Assembly: GCA_950295325.1 (NCBI GenBank)
Contig: OX485803.1
Coordinates: forward strand, 27,643,554 to 27,707,553
Length of the DNA stretch: 64,000 nucleotides
Reading direction: 5' to 3'
Source of the DNA: Polytrichum commune
Taxonomy: Eukaryota > Streptophyta > Polytrichopsida > Polytrichales > Polytrichaceae
In this document: in pieces, positions 11,241 to 23,022 of the stretch
How the letters are laid out: each line of letters starts with the position of its first letter
How positions within the stretch are numbered: the first letter of the stretch is position 1
Made by a program: the position numbers and the translations under genes
Notes under the pieces: generated by a model
Seen by the model: the letters and a program-made list of their open reading frames with translations, nothing else
Told to the model about the DNA's origin: nothing
Database searches by the model: none

Positions 11241-11755
11241 ACACGCACTGACGCCGTTGCTGATTCTACCTGAGATAGTAGAAGCTTTCCAAGAAGACAG
11301 ACACCTCGGCCTTGTTTCAAATCGCCTCCCTCTTTCGCTCGTCCCACCAATCCTCCAAACCCTTATCTGCAGGCATTGCAGTGGTCAAAGCATCAGCAAG
11401 AGCTTAGCTCAAATCGCTTTGAAGGTGCAATTTAGCCATCGATGTGTAGAGAAAGAATTGAACAGCTCCCTGGATCATTGAAACTTGGAGCCTATGGGAG
11501 AGATGACACTTTAAGTTTCGCTTCTACCACGTTGCTTGGCTCGGCGCGTCTGCTCCCCCAAGTTTGCCCTGCGTCTTCCTCGCAGGAGAGAGACGGAGGA
11601 GGACCGCGTCAGAGGAGGAGGAGGAGGAGAACTGGATGGATGAACATCTGTCGGACGGATGTAAAAGTGTCGGGTGATGAATTTCTCATGTGCAACCCTT
11701 TCATGTTGACAGTTAAAGTATGTGACACTACCAGATCTCCACACATCTAGTTTAA
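11241..11755. other. Non-coding stretch with GA-rich run
   Basis: No supported gene is present. A GAGGAGGAGGAGGAGGAG-type purine run near 11605-11632 explains the arginine-rich chance frames here. Confidence 0.35.
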
Positions 11756-12288
11756 GGGCCGCTTTACACCTAGAGGCAGGGCCAATTTCCCTTGAGGCCG
11801 ATTGCACAAAATTTCAGCCTTTTTTGGGTTGGAGGCCGGCCTCTACTACACATTATAATAAGATTATACCGGGGGCCAATTTTCCCATATGTAAAGGCCC
11901 TCGGGCCAAGAAGCCAAGCTGATTCAAAAAAATTAGCCTAATCCAACGGATGTAGCATAATCTAAGATAGAGCCTTTAGATTCCACATAATCCAATGGAT
12001 CTAGTTCACTTTAAAAAATTATACTTTATTTAAGAAGATTTTTTTAGTGGAATATGACATTGGCCTCTAGGCCAAGAATTGGCCTTCCATTTTGGGTGCA
12101 CCCAATTCAACGAGCTCGGGCCGTGTCATAACATACATTTTTTAATTTAAAAAATCATACCACCAAATCGGCCCGGCCTCTAGATGTAAAGGGGTTGGGG
12201 CCGATTTGAGCCTTTTGACCAATCACAAATGAGGATTTCAAGCCTCTTACACAACGAATTGGCCGGCCTCTAAGTGTAAAGCGGCCCT
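11756..12288 (+). mobile_element. PIF/Harbinger-type MITE (533 bp) with TAA target duplication
   Basis: The ends are inverted: GGGCCGCTTTACACCTAGAG at the left and CTCTAAGTGTAAAGCGGCCC at the right. A 3-bp TAA flanks each side (11753-11755 and 12289-12291). GGGCC-type termini with a TWA duplication are the signature of PIF/Harbinger (Tourist-like) elements. There is no transposase frame inside. Partial internal copies of the terminus (GGCCTCTAGATGTAAAGG near 12175 and GGAGGCCGGCCTCTAC near 11831) show inner rearrangement. Confidence 0.8.
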
Positions 12289-12291
12289 AAA

Positions 12292-15200
12292 GAGTTTGCC
12301 GATAGTGTATGTGACATTAAATACCATAAACGATTTAAAACTGATTTTCAGTGCTTTGATATCATTTTTAGAGTCACGTCATCTAAAACCAGTCATTAAT
12401 TGGCTATAGAATAGGTCGATGTATTTTCACCTTACTAATGGTTGAGTTCGGTAAACACCACAAATCCTAGGCCACCTCTCCATTGCCAAGGTTGCATTGT
12501 ATCGTCTACTTTTACTAACTTGTGGCCGTTGGTGGCTTTCTTAAATTTACGATTAGCCTTACTAACCCACACTGTTCATTTGCTATGAAGTGAAGGTTGC
12601 AAGGCCATACTCGTAAACTTTTTTGTTGAAGAAAACTTGTTGATGTCACTTTAAAGATCAAATCTATCCACAACAATTGATAGTGTCTTCAAATGACTCG
12701 GTGAATTTTATGTGAGCATTCTAAAAATTTAAGTTAAAATTTAATTCTTCATAGGACAAGACTATAGAGCTTTGGGTTGAAACTCTTTAGGTCTTTAGAG
12801 CACATGTAGGTTTATGACCTACCAAAAGATGAGAGTTGAAAATGATTTTATTATGGTCAATACAATTTCTTTTAAGGGTTTGAAGAAGAAGTGGAACTAA
12901 TTTAAGACACAATTTATGAGTGAATGTTTTATATAATATAAGAATTTTGACAAATACGTGAATATAGTTGTGCATGCACATGCGTGCGTGTGTGCGTGTG
13001 TCAGAGTTTGATTTGCATTCAGTATCTTATCAATTGTAGAACTTTAAAATATTTCAATTTCATTGACAACCTAAAGTCGGAGATGGTTTATGGCTTTTGT
13101 GATGAGCTCCGAAGTGCTCAATTATTAAAGTTTCAACCATTGTTTATGGGCATGTTTTATACACATACATGTCAAATATTGGATGTTCTATACACATACA
13201 TTTCTATCCACTAACTCAGAGTTAAATTGAAGAGGAGGATTGGTTGGGTATGGGTATGGTTGGCTTGGCTTTGAATTTGGTGTGCATGCAAAAAAGAGAA
13301 GGAAAAAAATGCCATTTGTGGTTAGTTGCCCATAATGACTCTCAAGTAGGTTAATTACCTCAACACTTCGATACTTGAGAATGGAAGGTGGTGGTGTGCA
13401 CACATACTAAAGAGCAATCTTCTTCAAGAGGACTTCTTCATTCCACTATGCAATCACAAATTTGCACTTCAGCCATGTGGCCAGAGAATACTTCATTTTT
13501 GTCATGGGATAGATCCCTTGTTTTTAGTTTGTATGTTGAAATCTTTGTCACATAGAGTTGTACTAAACTAAATATTGTATTTCGTGTCATATGGTATTTT
13601 ATGTCAATCTGATAACTTTGTTTGATGACGCCGTTCTTATGAATGAATGAACCAATATTGTCATAGATGATGGACGAGTTCATTCATTGGCCAAAACCCT
13701 ACCTTCTCTTGTCTTCTATTATTCTATAGGTTGCGCACAAGGTAGAAATACCCAACCCGTGAACTACCCTCTACATGTGCAGTAGACTTCCATCATAATA
13801 GTGAAGTGATATTTTCTTAAACGAAGGATTGCGAGGATGGTAACTTGAAATGCATGTACATTCAACCAAATTTGGGTGCAACGAAGCTTTTGGTCTACAT
13901 GGGGTGATTGATTACTCTCGTACGACATTCTTCTTGATTGAGAATAATATCTCAAATGATATACTTCTCATAATATATATTTGGTCATGTTTGATTACCA
14001 TCCATCACAATTTAATGTACTCATGAATTAATTGGTTTAGGTGATGTTCCATGTGGAAATGAGCATTAGTGTGTTTGGTTTAAGGAGAATCTAGTGAACA
14101 AGTAGGGGGTTTGACAAACTTTCCACTTTGAAAAATTGTAGAATTTTTTTTAACAAGGAATAAAAATGTGCAACAACTTGCATTCTTCATGATTCCTTCT
14201 CTTCTATCTTGGAAAATTATCTCAAGATTTTAGGACCAAATCTTCAATGCGAATCACCTTATTTTCACGGTTTATGGAGTTTCTACCTTAATGCATGAAA
14301 CCCATGCCAATCATTGAAACAAAGTTTGGCATAATTTGCATCCTAGCAAATTTGTGATGAATATTGTCATGGATGAGATATCACTTAGTAAATGACAATA
14401 TTTGCAACACTGTAAATTTAAAATCCCCATATTTCATTAAGAAGAATGATAAATAATGTTGGGTTAACATTTAGTGTTGGTAACACTACACCAGGGTTTA
14501 CAATTAGTATTGAGCAAGACAACTAGAATTGGTGACACTAAATACATTATTTAGTGTAGTGCTAACAATTAGGGGACCCAATAAACTAGAACGTTGCCCT
14601 AGTTGCAACAACCACAAAAGAATGCAAACACCATGTAAAATATATCCTAATACAATACTTGCATGTGTATTCCACTACTTCTCAACTACATGCATCACCT
14701 TCATTTGACATGCCAAGTCTTGGGCAATGAGCATGAATGAGTCAAAAACTATCACCATGTTTGTATGTCCTCTTGGCCGTTGAGTTGAATATGTCGATAA
14801 GGGTCATCAAAGTGGCATCATCGAAGTGAGGGTTAAGCATTAGTTTGAACACCAAGATGTGGAAATTGACAATTTTGTGCAATCTCAATTTTCATTTCGT
14901 AACCTAGCCTATGTTTGTGTGTCTAGGATAAATTGATTGCCTTTGCATGTTGCCATACAATTTCAAATCTCCCTTTTTGTATCATCAGTTTGTGAATTCG
15001 TATGTCTGAAGTTCTAAAACCACAAGAAAGTTAGTGGCTATATGTTTTTTAAATAGTTTTTTATTTTTAAAAAATTGGGTTAGTCGCCACAATTGGAGAT
15101 ACTTATTTTCTTGAGTAAGAAAAGGAGGCCATGGATCTTTGTTAACGGTACTTAGAAGTTACCTATGTTGAAATAGCCTTAGAAGTAGAAGTATATAGGA

Positions 15201-16678
15201 AAGGATAAGGATTAGTTGAAATAAAGAATGAGATAAGGATAAGAGAGAAGGTTCTAATGAAAAACAAGCATTGTTGAAGGTGTGGCTAAGACTTGAAGTT
15301 GAGATAGGGTGGATGAAAGTATTTAAGAGGAGAGTGAAAAATGTTGGGTGTTGTTAAGGTAGAATTTAACACTATGTTTTAAGAACCTAAATGTCCATAG
15401 TAAACCAACCCATCAAAAACTGACTAGTTGGTCACAAATTATCGAAAGGGCAAAAATTGCCAATTTATTAGTTGACATCAAATATGTCCCTAATGCAATT
15501 AATTGTTAGAACGTCCACTAGTTGGTTTATATTGTTTTATTATTGAACAATTTATTCAATTATAATAATTATTTGTTGTTAGTAACTTAGTTGGTCAGAA
15601 AATGACTTGTAGGTCCAAAGTTATTAAATTGGCATTGCGAGCCTTTTACTAGTTGACCGTTTTTTACGACCTCAGTGCGCCAACTGGTTATGAACTGGAC
15701 ATTGGGCAAAAACACGTCAGGACAGCTAGTTGCAGTGTTTTGACAGGGTGGCAACCTACCAAGTTGACCCACCTAGTAAGTAGTTGTTTTGAAGTATATA
15801 AGGATTGTCCTAAAGCCTTTTGGCTCTCTTAGTACACATATGCGAAGATAGCTTAGACTTTTAGAGAAGGTGTGTATGCTTGTGAGTTTTAGATTTGGAT
15901 GGGTAGCGTCCTGGAAATGTATGGCAATCCGGATGGACTATAATCAGTAAAGTGTTGAAAGAGGGATTTGAATGATAGATTCATTGTGGGTAATGTTTCC
16001 GACCAATTGTCCACCAGACAAAATTTCATTGGGACACTACTACTATCCTCTGTCCAGAATAGACACTGTAGTGATCAGTTACCAATGAAAATAACTATAA
16101 GTTGAAGGTTTGGATAGTTGTTATTTAAATATCAGTCGAGTCCTTCATTGTTGTCTTTACAGTGTGTGTGTGTGTGTGTGTGTACAACATTGGAGTCTTA
16201 TTTTGTTGGTATTGATTGGTTGTTTTCTATACATCTTTTGTGTAGGAGAATTGATTCACCATAATGTATGGAATGGGTGTTTATTCCACCATAATGGTTA
16301 TTGTGTGGACCCAAAATGGCTAATTTTAGAAGGGGGGGACCTAAAAAGGATGTAATGATAGGTGGGATGCAGTAGTTGGCCGCATAGATGATGTTTCATA
16401 CCACTTGCGATTAGTTTTGGGTGCCATTTTGTGTGCATTCGTATCCATAGTAGGATATCTTGATGCTCAAATTCAGGTGACTCTAGTGTACAAATAAGAA
16501 GTTTGACTTACTTGCCTCTTTGAAAAAATGTAATTAATTATTCACAAAAAAATAAAATTATGAAACAACTTGCATTCCTCATCATTTCTTCTACCCTATC
16601 TCTGAAAACTATTGCACAAATTTCAAGCCACTCTTTCTGGCTAAATCAACTTATTTTCACCGTTTTCCGTATATCTAC
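12292..16678. other. AT-rich host flank with no supported gene
   Basis: No coding region is recognisable. What can be seen: a GT/GC-alternating tract at about 12965-13003; a (GT)n microsatellite at about 16159-16184; and a diverged direct repeat between about 14085-14290 and 16480-16675, which share CAACTTGCATTC and TTATTTTCACnGTTT blocks. An AGTATATAAGG TATA-like motif near 15795 is followed by CTCTCTTAGTACACA, which could be an LTR or gene promoter remnant. All open frames are short and featureless. Confidence 0.5.
16159..16184. repeat. (GT)n microsatellite
   Basis: An uninterrupted run of about 13 GT dinucleotides, a simple sequence repeat in non-coding flank. Confidence 0.9.
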
Positions 16679-16687
16679 CTTAAACGC
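16679..16687. other. 9-bp target site duplication of MULE A (left)
   Basis: CTTAAACGC immediately precedes the left terminus of element A and is repeated exactly at 42166-42174 after its right terminus. Nine bases is the canonical duplication length for Mutator-like elements, so this defines the element as a real transposition product. Confidence 0.95.
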
Positions 16688-16723
16688 GGCCGGGGATTCG
16701 TGGCACTCAAGTAAAGTCATCCG
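16688..16723 (+). repeat. Left terminal inverted repeat of MULE A
   Basis: It starts GGCCGGGGATTCGTGGCACT and continues through CAAGTAAAGTCATCCG. The same sequence occurs, inverted where expected, at 42133-42165, 42258-42293 and 56821-56856, and in the MITE at 8242. After about 36 bp the two ends of one element diverge, so this is the whole terminal repeat. Confidence 0.95.
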
Positions 16724-17262
16724 GTAACAAAAATTGGATGAATCCATCAAGAAGCTTGGATGGAGCTTACTTTAGTGAAACACCTATGAGTTGGCACGTA
16801 AGACCCCCTTGTTCTCTCATAGCTATTATGAACTACTAGCTATTTTGTAAATATCAATTAGTTAGCAAAGGGCCATGATGTGGCTTTGGATGCTCTAAGC
16901 CTAATTTCTAACCCCTCATGAGTTGTCACCAAGGCCATGATGTGGCTTGGATTCCACGTGGTTATATTAATAAATATTGCAAGTTGTCAATGTGTGCAAT
17001 ATTTGCTAAGTGGTTATGACGTGTCGTCATAGCCATTTTTTTTAATTTCTTTCACAACTCTTTTATTTTGCACGGGTGTAATTGCTTACACATTTGCAAA
17101 ATTCAAAACTAAGACATATCATTTTATGATAAATTGGTTAACTATAAAAATAAGTTCAAAATAATAACTATTGTCATTTCTCTATTATCTAAGTATATAT
17201 ATGTTGAGAGAAATATAATATAATTTATTTGGAGAGATATAATATACATCATATTATTTTAG

Positions 17263-18057
17263 AGATAATATCATATGTGATGATGATAAATCATTACACT
17301 ACATCGGATAGACTATAGTCAGAACTTAGGATTTTCTGAGTATACCCCATCTATAATGTTATCCCACAAGTCTAATTCCAATTAAAATAACATTTATTTG
17401 CACATTATATTATATTATCTTAAATATCATATTTATCTTGATATATATCATTTTTTGGGATATATTATATACTTTATCTTCATCGTTTCACTTTGGTCGT
17501 TTTATGAACATTACACCCATTTATTACTTTTGTCTTTTATACCTTATCTTAATTTTATTACAAAAATCATCATCTCAACTCCTTTTAGTTATAATAGACG
17601 ATGCAATATATTTTTGGATTTCTTTAGATACCTTATCTTGTAATTTGTATATTTAGAGATAATATCATATGTGATGATGATAAATCATTACACTACATCG
17701 GATAGACTATAGTCAAAACTTAGGATTTTCTGAGTATACCCCATCTATAATGTTATCCCACAAGTCTAATTCCAATTAAAATAACATTTATTTGCACATT
17801 ATATTATATTATCTTAAAGATCATATTTATCATTATACATATCATTTTTTGGGATATATAATATACTTTATCTTCATCGTTTCACTTTGGTCGGTTTATG
17901 AACATTTACACTCATTTATTATTTTTGTCTTTTATACGTTATCTTAATTTTATTACAAAAATCATCATCTCAACTCCTTTTAGTTATAATAGATGATGCA
18001 ATATATTTTTGGATTTCTTTAGATACCTTATCTTGTAATTTGTATATTTAGAGATAA
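17263..18057 (+). repeat. ~395-bp tandem repeats near the left end of MULE A (copies 1 and 2)
   Basis: Units begin GAGATAATATCATATGTGAT at about 17263 and again at about 17655; a third unit continues after the retrotransposon (31652-32045). Each unit contains ATCGGATAGACTATAGTCAG, GGATTTTCTGAGTATACCCC, a CATTATATTATATTATCTTA stretch and TACCTTATCTTGTAATTTG. Element B has two such units in inverse orientation (about 55440-56225). They are AT-rich and non-coding; short frames inside are artefacts. Plausibly transposase-binding or structural subterminal repeats. Confidence 0.85.
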
Positions 18058-18416
18058 TGTAACGTGTATTACATATTTATTGTTTATTGTTTATTGTTTA
18101 TTTACAACCTCTCATTCAACTAGGACTCCTTTACTAGAAGACTATAGGCGCTACCCTGAGTGCTCTAGCAGTCCTAAAGGTAAAGGGAGTTAACTAGTTG
18201 AAGCTATGGTTTTACACTTGGTTCTACCTCGTAAGTAACGACCAAATGTTAGTTAAGTGCACTTAGAATTATCCTTAAGGCATGGAAGGAGAGCTTGCTA
18301 GCATATACTTAACTACTAGTTGGAGGTGGCCTCAACTCATAGTAGTATCTAGTATATAAGCTCTAAGGTTGGGAGGAACATGCCTCTTGAATCTCATAAT
18401 ATTTGAGAACGTTACA
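18058..18416 (+). repeat. 5' LTR of the chromovirus (359 bp)
   Basis: It starts TGTAACGTGTATTACATATT and ends GAGAACGTTACA, with a short TTTATTG-type microsatellite near its start. It is repeated at 31305-31651. An AGTATATAAGCTC motif near 18352 is a probable TATA box for element transcription. Confidence 0.95.
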
Positions 18417-18417
18417 T

Positions 18418-18429
18418 TGGTATCAGAGC
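18418..18429 (+). promoter_or_regulatory. Primer binding site (initiator Met tRNA)
   Basis: TGGTATCAGAGC lies one base after the 5' LTR. It is complementary to the 3' end of plant initiator methionine tRNA and is used to prime minus-strand DNA synthesis. Confidence 0.95.
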
Positions 18430-18778
18430 CGACGCTCTTGTACCTTGTTTTCATTTGGGTTTTTATTAACTTCTGCTGTGTAATTGTTATGCTGGTAATT
18501 TTTCTGGAAGGTGTTGCGATCCTGGGGGGTCGCGTCTCGCCTCGTCTCGTCTCGTCTCCTTCCGGCCTAGCAGAGGGAGGCAGCCTGCTGCCTGGGCAGT
18601 GAGCGTCGCATAGGAGAGTTACGTCGTCTCCTGTGGCTCTCAGACACGAGGTTAATTTTTCTGTTGGGGAAAGCTACTGAGGGATAGAATTGTTTTGTTT
18701 CTTGTTTTGGTTTTTATTGTACAGGACCGCGTGAGCAGTCCCGCAAATTTTTGGCATTGTATTTTGTGTGTTTATGTT

Positions 18779-19909
18779 ATGGCCATCGAGGATATGGACA
18801 CTTCTGGACCGTTAAGGGAGGATAGTCCTCCCCAGGTTTTCCCAATTGGCACATCCTCTTCACCGAGTGATGCAAGTATCCGTAGTTTGGTGGTCCAAGC
18901 TATTCATGATTACTGCAATGGGAAATTGATTGATGACTTAAGTCAATTTCAGCGTGTAGAGCAGCAAGGTGAAATAACCTTCTCGATTGTGAACACGCAT
19001 TCCAATCGCTTGGAAGCATTGGAATGCCAGGTCCAACTCTTGAAGAAGTATAATGAGGGGGACCGTTCTAAGTCCCCCACAGCTGCTGGCAAACCGGAAC
19101 GGTTCAAGGATAAGTCCAAAATTACCATTCTGGCTTGGCTCAACCAAATGAAAAAGTTCTTGGTTGCACGCCAGATTGCTCCTGAGGAGTGGGTTACAAT
19201 TGCGTCAACATATCTGGAAACCAATGTGTCACAACATTGGGATATGTTTGCATTGGAGTTGGCAGCGGATAAGAAAGATCCGCAGCTCTGGGATAACTTC
19301 TATGATACATTACTCACTGCTTATGGCAGTGTCAATCAGGAGTTGGTTGTCCGGAACAAGCTTCGTGTTCTTAAACAGAAGGGTTCTGTTGAGGACTATG
19401 CAAATGAGTTTCAGCAGTTGTGCTCACACATTACTAAAAATCATGTCTCCCGGGGAGATAAGATTGAGAGATTCATATCAGGGCTCAAGGAGGATATCCG
19501 CAAGAAGGTCTTGGTGGATCCTAAGGGCGATGGTGGGCCATGGGAGGACATCAAGCGTTTCATCAATTATGCAGTGACTATAGACGCTACGTACACACAA
19601 AATGCAAAAGGACGGGACAATGATAAGTCTCATTTTGATGCACCGGTTGTCAAGACCAATGGCCACACAGGGCCGATTAGAGACAACAAGTCTCGCCGCT
19701 CTGAAGGCCGCTCTTCCGCCTTTTACAAGAAGAGTAAGCAGGGTAAAGGGAAGGCCCCTTCGGCAAGAAGCACTGACAAAAATGATGGTCTTTGTTTTCA
19801 ATGTCACAAGGAAGGACACTTGGCTAGAGATTGTCTTGATGGCAAGAAAAGTGCTGAGCAGCAACCTGCAAAGAAAGACAATAAGCCTTTTCACAAGTCC
19901 GACACTTAG
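18779..19909 (+). CDS. gag: Gag polyprotein of the chromovirus
   Basis: The capsid-nucleocapsid precursor forms the virus-like particle. I chose the ATG at 18779 (MAIEDMDTSG); an in-frame ATG at 18695 adds a hydrophobic leader that looks like untranslated sequence. The frame gives about 376 residues. An N-terminal spacer is followed by a retrotransposon gag domain (around residues 110-270) with W-rich blocks such as ILAWLNQMKKFL and LWDNFYDTLL. A basic linker leads to one CCHC zinc knuckle, CFQCHKEGHLARDC, near the C-terminus, for RNA binding. The frame is intact and ends with TAG. Pol follows in a different frame, so gag-pol fusion would need frameshifting or has been lost by an indel. Confidence 0.9.
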   Translation: MAIEDMDTSGPLREDSPPQVFPIGTSSSPSDASIRSLVVQAIHDYCNGKLIDDLSQFQRVEQQGEITFSIVNTHSNRLEALECQVQLLKKYNEGDRSKSPTAAGKPERFKDKSKITILAWLNQMKKFLVARQIAPEEWVTIASTYLETNVSQHWDMFALELAADKKDPQLWDNFYDTLLTAYGSVNQELVVRNKLRVLKQKGSVEDYANEFQQLCSHITKNHVSRGDKIERFISGLKEDIRKKVLVDPKGDGGPWEDIKRFINYAVTIDATYTQNAKGRDNDKSHFDAPVVKTNGHTGPIRDNKSRRSEGRSSAFYKKSKQGKGKAPSARSTDKNDGLCFQCHKEGHLARDCLDGKKSAEQQPAKKDNKPFHKSDT

Positions 19910-19920
19910 GCAGTGGGCTA

Positions 19921-20883
19921 GTGTCAGGACATGTTCAAGTTTCGGAGGGTGTTTTTGATTTGCCTAGTGATGCTTTGGAAGTGATTCATGGCTTAGTCAA
20001 TAAGCAATTTAATGTAATCGTGTCTGATATTTTGAATAAAAACATTATTTTGCCAACTCCGTTACTCCCACTCAGTGATGTGTTAGATGTGAACTCCAAA
20101 GTTTATGGAGCGTTCTCATTGATTATACCATCAGTGGATGATTTGCAAAGTTTCTTGACATCTTATTAGCACGGTAAAGAGGGAGCGCCCTATGAGACCG
20201 GTGCTTGTTTTATTGTTGACAAACGTAAAGCAAAAAGTCTTAAGAGAACTCTACCAAGATTTAAGTTGATCCATCAATTTGAATCAAACTCAGTACAGTG
20301 GCATGTTTATTTGGATAAACCTAGGCCACGTGTGTTGAATCAACTCACTCTGTCTTCTCAACTGATGATGAGTTTCTCAGGGCAAGTAGCTCATCATGAT
20401 GCATCTGTATTAATGGATAGTGCCGCATCACATTGCTTTATGAGTTCTGGTTTTGCTAAGACCTTCGGGTTACAAGTGAAAAATGACAGTAACACACTGG
20501 TATTAGGCAATGGTGAAGAAGTCCAAACGGACGGCAAGATTAAAGTTCATGTTAGAATACAACAATATCAAAGCCAAATTACTTGCATGGTGGCAAAGTT
20601 AAGTGAAGGCATTGATTTGATATTGGGCAATGATTGGTTAATGCAGCACAAGGTACGCTTGGATTTTGCATCTGAATGTTGCGTGTTGTATAAGGGCCGC
20701 CGTAAAATGACACTGCATGTGAACCCAGTGCAATGTCAGAGTCTAAATCCCCATAGACTCACCACCATGCAATTCAAACGGTCAATTCGGAAGGGAGCAA
20801 CGTCGTTCTCAGTTCAGTTGACCGCGGTTGGAGACGACGTAGAGGACACAGTGGCAACATCTTATGCCATAGTGTTGGAGTAA
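19921..20883 (+). pseudogene. pol: Gag-pol linker and aspartic protease of the chromovirus (broken)
   Basis: The first piece (19921-20169) is a linker ending at a TAG. The second (20266-20883) carries the protease: VLMDSAASHCFMS is the active-site region, and IDLILGNDWL is the conserved ILG flap-side motif. The catalytic triplet reads D-S-A where D-S/T-G is usual, a substitution likely to harm activity. Both pieces are in one frame, interrupted by TAG at 20167 and closed by TAA at 20881. The protease normally cleaves the Gag-Pol polyprotein inside the particle. The next pol piece continues in the same frame after the TAA. Confidence 0.85.
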
Positions 20884-22359
20884 TATGCTGATGTTTTTCA
20901 GCCCATACCTACAGGGTTACCTCCAGAGCGGGAAATGGCCCATACTATTCCTTTAGAGCCAGATGGCAAGCCGCCATTTAGGCCGATCTATAGGTTGAGT
21001 CCTCTCGAGCTACAGGAGGCCAAGAAACAGATCAAGGAGTATTTGGAAAATGGATGGATAGAACCTAGTTCATTGCCCTATGGGTCTCCCATCTTGTTCG
21101 TCAAGAAAAATGATGGAGCGCTGCGAATGGTGGTGGATTATCGGGCACTTAATAAGCAAACGGTAAAGAATTGTTATCCGTTGCCTCGTATTGCTGATCT
21201 TTTTGACCAGTTAGCCGGCTCTACAGTATTTTCATCTCTTGATTTGGCACAAGGTTATCACCAGATTAGGATATCCGAGGAGGATGCTCCTAAGACGGCG
21301 TTTAGAACATCGTTTGGTCATTACCAATTCAAAGTATTAAGTTTTGGATTGACCAATGCACCAGCAACTTTTCAAGGAGTAATGAATCGTATTTTTCACA
21401 AGTTCATTGGAAAATTTGTTTTGGTATATCTGGATGACATCTTAATTTTTTCAAAGAACGAGGAGGAACATGTCAGTCATTTGGCACAAGTACTTCAAAT
21501 TCTACGAGAGAATCAGTTTTATGCAAAGATGTCTAAGTATCATTTCGGAAAGAGTAAATTGCATTATTTAGGACATGTTGTTGGCAAGGAGGGCATCAAG
21601 GTGGATCCTAAGAAAATTGAGACTGTGGCCAAGTGGCATAGACCTCTTGAAGTCGGACAATTACGATCCTTCTTGGGGCTTTGTAATTACTTCCGCATAT
21701 TCATACATGGATATTCCACCCTGGTTGCGCCTTTGACTTCTTTGACGCGAAGCAAAGTCAAGTACATTTGGACTGACGAGTGTGAACGCGCTTTTGAGAA
21801 TGTTAAGTATGCTTTAATACATGTACCAGTTCTGACCTTACCCAAGTTAGGGGAGCCATTTGAGGTCGTTAGTGACGCTTCTTTACACGGAGTAGGGGCC
21901 GTCTTACTTCAGGGAGGTAAGCCCATTGTTTTTTAGAGTAAGAAATTTTCTCCCGTTGAGAGAAATTACACTACTGGTGAACAAGAATTTGCAGCAGTTG
22001 TGCACGCCATGCGAACCTGGCGGTGTTACCTAGAGGGTGCAGATTGCACGATCGTCACAGATCATAACCCTCTGGTGTATTTAAAAATACAACAGACGTT
22101 ATCAAGGCGTCAAGCTCGGTGGTTGGAGTTCTTGGAGCAAAATTTTGTCTATAGATGGGTGTATAGACCAGGAAGGATTAATATGGCAGATCCTCTGAGT
22201 CGGAATCCACTAGACCCGGGTGACCAGCCAGCCTTGATGGCACCGCGGTCTGCTCCAAGTAATTCGGTCCTTCAAATGGTGGCTGCAGACGCTAGGCGAG
22301 GTGATCCTGTTGAGCAAGACAACAATCCGAAGGGGTACCCGGAGTTCGTCAGTGATTAG
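20884..22359 (+). pseudogene. pol: Reverse transcriptase and RNase H of the chromovirus (broken)
   Basis: RT motifs appear in order: PFRPIYRLSPLELQEAKKQI, DYRALNKQT, SSLDLAQGYHQIRI, AFRTSFGHYQF and the catalytic YLDDILIFS. The thumb/connection follows (LRSFLGLCNYFRIFI). RNase H begins FEVVSDASLHGVGAVLLQ, continues past a TAG at 21934-21936 with YTTGEQEFAAVVHA and VTDHNPLVYL, and ends after a DPLSRNPLD block. In-frame stops at 20881, 21934 and 22357 break what is otherwise one frame; several look like single C-to-T changes at Gln or Arg codons. The enzyme would copy element RNA into DNA and degrade the template. Confidence 0.9.
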
Positions 22360-23022
22360 AAGTTATATCAAACTATCATTGTCGGGTATGCTCTTGATCC
22401 TTGGTTCTCAAACCCGCACAATCTGAAACATTTTGTTTATGAGAATCACATCTGGTGGTATGAAAATGCGGTTGTGGTTCCAGATGTGTCATTCTAAGGA
22501 TCGAATATCAGGTCATTTTTGCTCCGTGAGTATCATGATGTAATGTATAGCGGTCATGTAAGGGTAACTAAGACGTATAAGAGGGTGCGAGTAAACTTTT
22601 GGTGGCGTGAGATGCAAGGATCCATCAGAAGCTATATAAAATCTTGTAAGATTTGCCAAAGGAGTAAGGGCCCTACTTTTAAACCAGCAGGCCTTTTACA
22701 ACCATTGGAGATTCCTGATAGAAATTGGGAAGTAGTGAGCATGGATTTTATCTCTGGATTGACTCCATCTGCTAATGGTTATGATGTCATCTTTGTGTGC
22801 GTGGATAAGTTGTCCAAGATGGCCCACTTTATGCCAACCACCACACACGTTACTGCTGAAGGTACGGCAAGGTTATTCCGTGATCATGTATATAAGTTGC
22901 ATGGTCTACCCAGGGTAATCCTAAGCGACAGGGACGCTAGATTCACAAGTAGGTTTTGGGATGCGTTGCATGGTCTTTTGGGGACAAGGTTGGCCATGTC
23001 CACCGCATTCCATCCTCAAACT
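22360..23022 (+). pseudogene. pol: Integrase, N-terminal part and catalytic core (split by nested element)
   Basis: The HHCC zinc region reads LLREYHDVMYSGHVRVTKTY through KSCKICQRSKG. The DDE core starts VVSMDFISGLTPS (first Asp) and includes HGLPRVILSDRDARFTS (second Asp). It is cut after AFHPQT by the nested LTR element at 23023; the catalytic Glu lies beyond the insertion at 30250 onward. Stops at 22357 and 22495 also interrupt the frame upstream. Integrase inserts the cDNA into the host genome. The 5 bases AAACT before the break are repeated after it. Confidence 0.9.

Noticed and set aside
11511..11807. Arginine/proline-rich ORFs at 11.4-11.8 kb on both strands
   Set aside because: Produced by a GAGGAG purine run; no domain and overlapping on opposite strands.
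12965..13003. Z-DNA-type GT/GC tract as a regulatory site
   Set aside because: It is an imperfect simple repeat with no adjacent gene; nothing supports function.
17398..17656. Two hydrophobic ORFs within the ~395-bp repeats
   Set aside because: AT-rich repeat translates to Ile/Leu/Tyr/Phe strings; the same sequence in other units is interrupted.
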